NCBI GenBank assembly: GCA_018266095.1
Contig: JAFEBC010000133.1
Span: forward strand, 1 to 13,989
Direction: 5' to 3'
Source of the DNA: Deltaproteobacteria bacterium
Lineage (GTDB): Bacteria > Myxococcota > Myxococcia > Myxococcales > 40CM-4-68-19
DNA length: 13,989 bases
In this document: positions 6,311 through 12,847 of the stretch, one piece after another
Numbering within the stretch: the stretch's first letter is position 1
Layout: every line of letters starts with the position of its first letter
Notes under the pieces: generated by a model
Told to the model about the DNA's origin: nothing
Seen by the model: the letters and a program-made list of their open reading frames with translations, nothing else
The model's database searches: none
Position numbers and translations under genes: made by a program

Positions 6311-7714
6311 ATGCCGATGTCTGGGCGGGCGGGGGGGGCCCTCACACCAGGACTCGCGGGCCGGCTCAACCTGCTCGTCGATCTGATCGTCCTCTGGCCA
6401 GGGCTGCTCCTGGCTGCGCACCTGTCGGGCCGTTCGTGGCCCGAGCTCTCGCACGAGTTCTACTGGTTCGGCCTCTCGGCCGCGTCGGTCTGGATCGTCA
6501 CCGCGGTGGCCCTCCGCTACTACGCCTTCGACGCCAACCGCGGCACCATGGATCACGTCGCGCTCACCACCGTGCTGGTCATGGCGGTGATCACCTTCCT
6601 CGAAATCGCCAGCATCTTCGTGCCGCCCACGGCCACGTTCCCTCGCGTGGGACACGTGCTGCTCGTCATCTGGCCTGGCGCGCTCCTGCCCAGATTGCTC
6701 GTCTTTCGCCACCTCTCGGCGCGCGAGGCCCCGCAAGATGAGGTGCTCATCCTCGGCGCCGGGCCGGTCGGGCGGCTCACAGGCGAGGACATGGTCGCGC
6801 GCGGGCAGAAGCGGCTCATCGGCTACCTGGCCTTCTCGGACGAGCGGCAGTCACCCTCGCTGCCGGCGCCGTTCCTCGGCTCGGCCAAGGACCTCGAAGG
6901 CATCCTGCGCACCACGCCCGTCTCGCAGGTGTTCATCGCCGGCAACGCGCTCCGGAACGCGGACGAGATGCAGGGCGCCATCCGCGTCTGCGAGAAGCTG
7001 GGCATGCCCTTCGCCCTGCCCGCCTACACCTTCCGCCTGGAGCGCGCGCAGCCCGTCGAGCGCCGCGCCGTGAGCGACGGCTATCTGCACTACCAGACGC
7101 ACGATCCCAAGCCGGGCCAGATGGCGATGAAGCGCCTCTTCGACATCGTGTCGAGCGCGGTGGCGCTGTGGATCCTGCTCGTGCCGCTGTCGATCGTGGC
7201 GCTGGTGGTCAAGCTCACCTCGCGCGGGCCGGTGTTCTTCAAGCAGGTGCGCGTGGGGCTCTACGGCAAGCCGTTCCACATGCTCAAGTTCCGGTCCATG
7301 GTGGTCGACGCCGAGGCCATCAAGGCGCGCCTGGAGAAGCTCAACGAGCAGACCGGGCCCGTGTTCAAGATGAAGAACGACCCGCGCGTGACGCGCATCG
7401 GGCGCTTCATCCGCAAGTTCTCCATCGACGAGCTGCCGCAGCTCATCAACGTGCTGCGCGGCGACATGTCCATCGTGGGCCCGCGTCCGCCGGTGCCGTC
7501 CGAGGTGGCGAAGTACGAGCCGTGGCAGCGCCGCCGTCTCTCCGTGCGTCCGGGCCTGACGTGCATCTGGCAGGTGTCGGGGCGCAACCAGATCTCGTTC
7601 GAGGACTGGATGTACCTCGACATGCAGTACATCGATCACTGGTCGCTCGCGAAGGACTTCAACCTCATCTTCAAGACGGTGCCCGTGGTGTTCACGGGGC
7701 GCGGGGCGAGCTAG
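6311..7714 (+). CDS. polyprenyl-phosphate sugar-1-phosphate transferase (polysaccharide initiation)
   Basis: A 467-residue membrane enzyme of the exopolysaccharide polyprenyl glycosylphosphotransferase family (WbaP/WcaJ type). It moves a sugar-1-phosphate from a nucleotide sugar to undecaprenyl phosphate, starting repeat-unit assembly. Hydrophobic segments lie at about 20-38, 50-70, 83-104 and 115-133, then a soluble nucleotide-fold region (about 143-240). After a further membrane segment (about 276-300) comes the catalytic domain, with KRLFDIV (274-280), FFKQVRVG (309-316), KFRSM (326-330), the DELPQLINVLRGDMSIVGPR core (373-392) and RPGLTCIWQVSGR (413-425). The domain appears complete. I chose the ATG at 6311; the frame stays open to a TTG at 6275 and another ATG follows at 6317. 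It leads a plus-strand operon with 21 bp to the next gene. The sugar cannot be told from sequence. Confidence 0.93.
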   Translation: MPMSGRAGGALTPGLAGRLNLLVDLIVLWPGLLLAAHLSGRSWPELSHEFYWFGLSAASVWIVTAVALRYYAFDANRGTMDHVALTTVLVMAVITFLEIASIFVPPTATFPRVGHVLLVIWPGALLPRLLVFRHLSAREAPQDEVLILGAGPVGRLTGEDMVARGQKRLIGYLAFSDERQSPSLPAPFLGSAKDLEGILRTTPVSQVFIAGNALRNADEMQGAIRVCEKLGMPFALPAYTFRLERAQPVERRAVSDGYLHYQTHDPKPGQMAMKRLFDIVSSAVALWILLVPLSIVALVVKLTSRGPVFFKQVRVGLYGKPFHMLKFRSMVVDAEAIKARLEKLNEQTGPVFKMKNDPRVTRIGRFIRKFSIDELPQLINVLRGDMSIVGPRPPVPSEVAKYEPWQRRRLSVRPGLTCIWQVSGRNQISFEDWMYLDMQYIDHWSLAKDFNLIFKTVPVVFTGRGAS

Positions 7715-7735
7715 TCTGCGCGTACCTGGGATGAT

Positions 7736-10102
7736 GTGGAGCTCAAGACAGTGTCGATCTTCGACGAGGTGATCCGGGCGCTCAAGCCGCGCCCGAACGA
7801 GACGATGCTGGAGCGCCTGCAGTCGAACCTCCGGTACGCCCAGGAGGTCGCGACGAGCCGGCCGCAGCTACGCGGGTTCACGCGCGTGGGGCCGCTGGCG
7901 CGCACGGCCGGCAAGCCGCTCATCGAGAACGAGGGCACCATCAGCGTCGGCGAGCGGCTCCTGCTCACCTGCACGTTCAGCCCGGCGGAGTTCCGCTGCG
8001 CAGCGGGGGCCACCATCGAGCTCGGCGACCGCGTGACGGTGAACTTCGGCACGCTCCTGTCGGCGCACAAGTCGGTGCGGCTCGGACACCGCGTGGCCAT
8101 CGGCCCGTACTCGCTCATCTCCGACACGCTGACCACGCTCGACGCGGGCCAGGCTGATGGGCCCGAGGAAGAGGCCCTGCCGATCGAGATCGGTGACGAC
8201 GTGTGGCTGGCGGCGCGCGTGACCGTGCTGCCGGGCGCGAAGATCGGCTCCCGCTCGGTGATCACGGCGGGCAGCGTGGTGTCGGGTGAGATCCCGGAGG
8301 GCGTGGTCGCCGGCGGCATCCCGGCGCGCGTGATGGGCAAGGTGGGCGCGCCGGGCGAGGCGCTGCTCAAGGACGCGCCGCGGACGACGCCCACGCAGAT
8401 GAGGCCGGTGGCGCCGCTGGTGCCGCTCACGGCGCAGACGTTCGCGCGGCGCGGGGCGCTGCTCATCTCGGACTTCACCATCGATCCGCTGGTGCCGGCG
8501 CTCATGAGCGGCGCGGCGCTGCCGGCGGTCCGCGCCCAGGTGGCGCCGTACGGTCAGGTGTCGCAGACCTTGCTCACGCACCGGGACGCCGAGGAGGTGG
8601 GCCTGGTCTGGACGCGCCCGGAGTCGACGCTCGCGTCGCTGCAGCGCAGGCTCGACGGCGCAGCCGTCACCCAGGCGGAGGTGCTGGCCGAGGTCGACGC
8701 GTTCTGCGAGCTCGTGCTGCGGGCGGCGCCGACCTTCCGCGGGCTCTTCGTGTGCACGTGGGTGCTGCCGGCCTGGGAGCGCGGGCTGGGCATGCTCGAC
8801 GCGGGTCCGAACGGCGTGTCGCGGCTGTTGCTGGCGGCGAACCTCCGGCTCATGGAGCGGCTGGGCGAGGCGCGCGGCGTGCACGTGCTCAACGCGCAGC
8901 GCTGGATGGAGGCGGGGCCGCGGGGAGGCTCCTCGCTCAAGCTCTGGTACGAGGGCAAGACGCCGTTCCACCCCGACGTCCTGCTCGAAGCGGCGCTCGA
9001 CCTGCGCGCGGGCGTGGCGGGCCTCGAGGGCGGCGCCAAGAAGCTCTTGGTGCTCGACCTCGACGACACGCTCTGGGGCGGCATCGTCGGCGATCAGGGC
9101 TGGGAGAACCTGCGCCTGGGCGGGCACGACCCGGTCGGCGAGGCGCTGGTCGACTTCCAGCGGGCGGTGAAGGCGCTCAAGCGGCGCGGCGTGCTGCTCG
9201 CCATCGTCAGCAAGAACACCGAGAGCGTGGCGCTCGAGGCCATCCGCAAGCACCCGTCGATGGTGCTGCGCGAGGAGGACTTCAGCGCGCACCGCATCAA
9301 CTGGAAGGACAAGGCGGCGAACATCCTCGAGCTGGTGCAGCAGCTCAAGCTGGGGCTGCAGTCGGTGGTGTTCATCGACGACAACCCGGTGGAGCGGGCC
9401 CGCGTGCGCGAGGCGCTGCCCGAGGTGCTCGTGCCGGAGTGGCCGGAGGACAAGGTCGCCTATCCGCGGGCGTTCGCGGCGCTGCGCTGCTTCGACGCGC
9501 CCGCCATGTCGGCGGAGGACCTGCGGCGCGGGGAGCTCTATGAGGAGGAGGCGCAGCGCGAGGCGGCGCGGGCGCAGGTCGGCTCGATCGACGAGTGGCT
9601 CAAGTCCCTGGAGCTGCGCGTGCAGGTCGAGCGGCTGCAGGCGCACAACCTCGTGCGGGTGACGCAGCTCCTCAACAAGACGAACCAGCTCAACCTCACC
9701 ACGCGGCGCCTGACCGAGGCCGAGCTCGAGGGCTGGGCGCGGCAGGACGGGCGCGAGGTGTACGCCTTCAGCGTGCGCGACCGCTTCGGCGACGCGGGCC
9801 TGACGGGCATCCTCGGGCTGGAGAAGGACGGCGGAAAGATGCACATCGCCGACTACGTGCTCTCCTGTCGCGTGATGGGGCGCAAGGTCGAGGAGACGCT
9901 GCTGCACGTGGCGGTCGAGCGGGCGCGCGCGGCGGGCTGCGCGCGCGTGGAGGCGAGGCTCAAGCCGACCGCGAAGAACCTGCCGTGCGTCGAGTTCTTC
10001 AAGCGCAGCGGCTTCGCGGAGGAGCGGGAGAACGAGTTCGGCTGGGACGCGACCAGGCCCTACGCGCTCTCGGAGTTCGTGCGGCTGGAGCTGCGGCCGT
10101 GA
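7736..10102 (+). CDS. hexapeptide acyltransferase-FkbH (HAD-IIIC) fusion protein
   Basis: A 788-residue three-part protein. Residues about 45-203 form a left-handed beta-helix hexapeptide acyltransferase. From 240 it is FkbH-like: SDFTIDP (245-251), then a HAD phosphatase domain with DLDDTLWGG (441-449), Ser492 in VSKN, Lys524/Lys526 and FIDDNP (546-551). A GNAT-like C-terminus (about 620-780) includes SCRVMGR (710-716). FkbH proteins of polyketide pathways take a glyceryl group from 1,3-bisphosphoglycerate, dephosphorylate it and load it on a carrier protein. The catalytic HAD residues are present, so a related carrier-loading role is plausible. In the hexapeptide part, the usual Asp-x-Asp-x-His stretch reads DTLTT (130-134), so its acyl transfer may be lost. 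The GTG at 7736 is used; GTG 7751, with GGAG 9 bases upstream, is a good alternative. The stop overlaps the next start by 4 bp. Confidence 0.9.
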   Translation: MELKTVSIFDEVIRALKPRPNETMLERLQSNLRYAQEVATSRPQLRGFTRVGPLARTAGKPLIENEGTISVGERLLLTCTFSPAEFRCAAGATIELGDRVTVNFGTLLSAHKSVRLGHRVAIGPYSLISDTLTTLDAGQADGPEEEALPIEIGDDVWLAARVTVLPGAKIGSRSVITAGSVVSGEIPEGVVAGGIPARVMGKVGAPGEALLKDAPRTTPTQMRPVAPLVPLTAQTFARRGALLISDFTIDPLVPALMSGAALPAVRAQVAPYGQVSQTLLTHRDAEEVGLVWTRPESTLASLQRRLDGAAVTQAEVLAEVDAFCELVLRAAPTFRGLFVCTWVLPAWERGLGMLDAGPNGVSRLLLAANLRLMERLGEARGVHVLNAQRWMEAGPRGGSSLKLWYEGKTPFHPDVLLEAALDLRAGVAGLEGGAKKLLVLDLDDTLWGGIVGDQGWENLRLGGHDPVGEALVDFQRAVKALKRRGVLLAIVSKNTESVALEAIRKHPSMVLREEDFSAHRINWKDKAANILELVQQLKLGLQSVVFIDDNPVERARVREALPEVLVPEWPEDKVAYPRAFAALRCFDAPAMSAEDLRRGELYEEEAQREAARAQVGSIDEWLKSLELRVQVERLQAHNLVRVTQLLNKTNQLNLTTRRLTEAELEGWARQDGREVYAFSVRDRFGDAGLTGILGLEKDGGKMHIADYVLSCRVMGRKVEETLLHVAVERARAAGCARVEARLKPTAKNLPCVEFFKRSGFAEERENEFGWDATRPYALSEFVRLELRP

Positions 10103-10830
10103 GCGAGGCGCTGCGGGCGGCGGCGCTGGTGGGCGAGGACGCGCGCGTGCGCGGCGCTCCGGTGGTCCGCGGGCAAGGGCCGATCCGCATCGGGCGCGGG
10201 TTCCGCTTCGCGGCGACGCCGGTGCTGTCACACCTCATCTGCGCGGCGGGCGGGCGCATCGACATCGGCGACGGCGTGTGCATCGACTTCGGCGCGGCCA
10301 TCCACGCCGAGCGAGAGATCAGCATCGGCGACCGGACGCGGCTGGGCGCGTACTGCGTGGTGATGGACACCGACTTCCACCGCGTGGGCGAGCACGAGGA
10401 CACTGGCCTCGCGACGCCCGTGCGCATCGGGCGAGACGTGGTGATCGAGCCGCGCGTGACCATCCTGCGCGGCGCCGAGGTGGGTGACGGCGCGCGCGTG
10501 CTGGCGGGCAGCGTGGTGTCGGGCGTGGTGCCGCCGGGCGCGACTGTGGCTGGCGTGCCGGCCCGGGTCGTGCGCGCGAAGCAGGCGGAGGGCGAGGACG
10601 AGCAGCCCGCCGAGATCGTGCGCCGCGTGCTGATCGAGACCCTGCGGCTCCCGGAGGCGCCCGGCGGCGAGGTCCTGCTCGAGCACCTGCCTGGATGGAC
10701 CTCGCTCCTGCGGCTGCAGATCGTGGTGACGATCGAGGACGCGCTCGGGGTGGAGATGCCGGGCGAGCGGTTCGCGCTGGTGCGCAAGGTGTCCGAGCTC
10801 GTCGCGCTGGCCGAGGCCACGCGGCGCTAG
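10099..10830 (+). CDS. hexapeptide acyltransferase fused to an acyl-carrier-like domain
   Basis: A 243-residue protein starting at a GTG that overlaps the preceding stop (GTGA), implying translational coupling. Residues about 26-160 are a hexapeptide-repeat acyltransferase of the maltose/galactoside O-acetyltransferase type, with DTDFH (90-94) supplying the expected catalytic His94 and an AGVPARVVR end (151-159). After a charged linker, residues 170-243 look like an acyl carrier protein: four-helix spacing, and GWTSLLRLQIV (199-209) where carriers have (D/G)-x-DSL, with Ser202 as the likely phosphopantetheine site, then ALGVEMP. Asp before the Ser is replaced by Thr. Together with the FkbH neighbour, this suggests a carrier that is loaded and then unloaded onto a sugar by its own acyltransferase domain. 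The carrier assignment is by eye. Confidence 0.85.
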   Translation: MSEALRAAALVGEDARVRGAPVVRGQGPIRIGRGFRFAATPVLSHLICAAGGRIDIGDGVCIDFGAAIHAEREISIGDRTRLGAYCVVMDTDFHRVGEHEDTGLATPVRIGRDVVIEPRVTILRGAEVGDGARVLAGSVVSGVVPPGATVAGVPARVVRAKQAEGEDEQPAEIVRRVLIETLRLPEAPGGEVLLEHLPGWTSLLRLQIVVTIEDALGVEMPGERFALVRKVSELVALAEATRR

Positions 10831-10839
10831 CAGCGGCGG

Positions 10840-10854
10840 CGCCCTCCGAGGGCG
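10840..10854. terminator. short inverted repeat between convergent operons
   Basis: A perfect 15-base inverted repeat (6-bp GC-rich stem, 3-base loop) sits in the 28-bp gap between the two convergent stop codons. It could act as a bidirectional terminator, but no T-tract follows on either strand, so the role is tentative. Confidence 0.35.
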
Positions 10855-10858
10855 AACC

Positions 10859-12070
10859 TCACGCGCGCACGACCTGCTCGAGCAGGCGCTCGAACTTCTG
10901 CGCCGACGCGTCCCAGCCGTAGGCGGCCTCTGCGCGCTGGCGTCCGCGCAGCCCCAGGGCCCGCGCTTCCGCAGGGTTCGCCAGGAGGCGCGCGATCGCC
11001 TCGGCGTAGGCCCGCGGATCGTCGACCAACAGGAGGTCGCGGCCGTCCTCGACCTCGAGGCCCTCGGCGCCGATGCGCGTGGCCACGACCGGGCGGGCCA
11101 GGGCCATCGCCTCCACCACCTTGAGCCGCGTGCCGCCGCCGATGCGCAGCGGCGCGATCGCCACCGCCGCGCGCCCCACCTCGGCCGCGACGTCCTTCAC
11201 GAACCCCTCGATCTGCACGCCGGGCGGCGCCAGGCGGCGCACGGAGTCGTCGGGAGGGGGTCCCACCACGCGCAGCCGCGCCGAGGGCCGGAGCGCGCGC
11301 ACCTTGGGCCAGATCTGCTCGAAGAGGAAGGTGAGCCCGTCGGCGTTGGGGAAGTAGTTGTGCGCGCCGAAGAAGACCACGGTGTCGTCCTCGGGCGGCT
11401 GCGCTGGCGGCGCGAAGGTCTGCAGGTCGACCCCGTTCGGGACCAGCGCCCGAGGCACCCGCGGCGCGTGGGCCTGCACGTGCTCGAGGTCCCGCGCCGA
11501 GGTCGCCGAGACGCCGTCGAAGCGCCGCCAGGCCGCCACCTCCTCGCGCTCGAGCTTGCGCCAGTTGGCCTCCTGGAACACGCGGCGCACCAGGCTCTCG
11601 GCGGAGCGCGCGGTGCGGCGCTGCAGGTCGAACTCGACGTTGTGCTCGTCGAGCACGAGCTTGAGCCGCGGCGGCAGGCGCACGCCCTCCAGGTTCACCG
11701 CCATCTGCGCGAACTCGACGACCAGCGCGTCGAAGCTCCCGCGCTCGAGCCGCTCACGGAGGGCCTGCGTCAGGGGCTCGTGCCGGTGCGAGATGGCGTC
11801 CCAGCTCCGGGTCGACGCGAGCGACCTGAGCTGCGCCAGGCGCTTGTCGCGGCCCTTGAGCCCGAAGAGGGGGTTCACCAGCGCGGTCACGTCCCCGTAC
11901 TGCGCCCGCGTCTGCGCCAGCCAGTCGTCGTAGGGATCGACCGGGTTGTGGAGCGAGAGGATCGACACGTCGTGCCGGCGCGCCAGCGCGCCCATCAGAC
12001 CGTGCAGGCGGCGCTGGCCACCGAACGTGGGCGGGCTCGGCAGATACGGGGTGAGGAAGAGGAGCTTCAT
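10859..12070 (-). CDS. glycosyltransferase family 4 (GT-B fold)
   Basis: A 403-residue glycosyltransferase. The N-terminal Rossmann domain starts with a hydrophobic strand and a proline/glycine-rich loop (PYLPSPPTFGGQRR, 8-21). VLDEHNVEFD (139-148) lies in the acceptor-side domain. The donor-binding domain has VPNGVD (210-215), FFGAHNYFPN (233-242) and GGGTRLKVVEAMA (311-323), where Glu320 is expected to contact the nucleotide sugar. Length and motifs fit GT4 enzymes that add a sugar to lipid-linked intermediates on the cytoplasmic face. It resembles the GT4 subgroup seen near exosortase/EpsH-type polysaccharide loci, but no exosortase gene is visible. It follows the GT26 gene by 3 bp without a clear ribosome-binding site, so it is probably translationally coupled and is the last gene of this operon in the window. 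Donor and acceptor are unknown. Confidence 0.9.
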   Translation of the reverse strand: MKLLFLTPYLPSPPTFGGQRRLHGLMGALARRHDVSILSLHNPVDPYDDWLAQTRAQYGDVTALVNPLFGLKGRDKRLAQLRSLASTRSWDAISHRHEPLTQALRERLERGSFDALVVEFAQMAVNLEGVRLPPRLKLVLDEHNVEFDLQRRTARSAESLVRRVFQEANWRKLEREEVAAWRRFDGVSATSARDLEHVQAHAPRVPRALVPNGVDLQTFAPPAQPPEDDTVVFFGAHNYFPNADGLTFLFEQIWPKVRALRPSARLRVVGPPPDDSVRRLAPPGVQIEGFVKDVAAEVGRAAVAIAPLRIGGGTRLKVVEAMALARPVVATRIGAEGLEVEDGRDLLLVDDPRAYAEAIARLLANPAEARALGLRGRQRAEAAYGWDASAQKFERLLEQVVRA

Positions 12071-12073
12071 CGT

Positions 12074-12847
12074 TCACGAGCCCGTCTGCGTGCGGCGCCG
12101 CTCGCGCGGTTCGCGCCAGGTGCGCAGCAGGATGCCCACGATCTGCGGGTCGTTGACGAGGTAGCGGTGCGCGAGCCTGCGCGGCTCCTGCAGGAGACGG
12201 AAGAACCACTCCAGGCCCACGCGCGACATCCACTTGGGCGCGCGCCGCACGGTGCCGGCCACGAAGTCGAGCGAGGCGCCCACGCCGAAGGAGACCGCGG
12301 GCGCGAGGCGTTCGCGGTTGCGCTCCATGAAGAGCTCCTGCTTGGGCGAGCCGAGCGCCACCAGGACGAGCTGCGCGCCCGTGGATCGGATGCGCTCGAC
12401 GATGTCTGCCTCGTCGGCGGCGCCCTCGGTGTGGATGAAGGGATCGTCGTAGCCGGCGATGCGCACGCCCCAGCGGGCGGTCAGCAGTCCGGCCGAGCGC
12501 GCAGCCGCCCCTCTCGAGCCGCCCAGCAGGAACACCGCCAACCCGCGCTTGGCCGCGAACTCCATCAGCGGCTCCACGAGATCCGAGCCCGACAGGCGCT
12601 CGGGCAGCGGCGTGCCCAAGAGGTGCGTCGCCCAGAGGACGAGCTGGCTGTCGACCAGCGAGAGATCGGCCTTCGCGTAGGCCGCCAGGAGCCGCGCGTC
12701 GTGCTCGACGTTGACGAGGTGATCGATGTTGGGCGTCACCACCGTGCCGCCGCGCCCCGCCCGCACCAGGTCGGCGACGCGCTCCAGCGCCTCCGGGCGC
12801 GTGAGCTTGTCGATCCACACGCGGCCCACGCGCACGCGCTCGATCAT
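12074..12847 (-). CDS. WecG/TagA/CpsF-family glycosyltransferase (GT26)
   Basis: A 257-residue GT26 enzyme. Members transfer ManNAc, ManNAcA or similar sugars to a polyprenyl-diphosphate-linked first sugar at the inner leaflet. VVTPNIDH (36-43) carries the conserved Thr38, and LSLVDSQLV (62-70) carries the candidate catalytic base Asp66, at the 28-residue spacing reported for TagA. LPERLSGSDL (81-90), FLLGG (106-110), ALGSPKQE (164-171) and GVGASLDF (188-195) are further family blocks. The C-terminal tail (about 200-257) includes WMSRVGLEWFFRLLQEPRR (206-224), the segment linked to membrane contact in this family. The length is normal. The ATG at 12847 overlaps the GH44 stop (ATGA) and has AAGG about 9 bases upstream. 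It probably adds the second sugar after the initiating transferase encoded on the other strand. Confidence 0.92.
   Translation of the reverse strand: MIERVRVGRVWIDKLTRPEALERVADLVRAGRGGTVVTPNIDHLVNVEHDARLLAAYAKADLSLVDSQLVLWATHLLGTPLPERLSGSDLVEPLMEFAAKRGLAVFLLGGSRGAAARSAGLLTARWGVRIAGYDDPFIHTEGAADEADIVERIRSTGAQLVLVALGSPKQELFMERNRERLAPAVSFGVGASLDFVAGTVRRAPKWMSRVGLEWFFRLLQEPRRLAHRYLVNDPQIVGILLRTWREPRERRRTQTGS

Noticed and set aside
7868..10231. Very long minus-strand open frame opposite the FkbH fusion
   Set aside because: Antisense shadow with Arg/His-rich composition and no recognisable motif; the plus-strand frame has clear domains.
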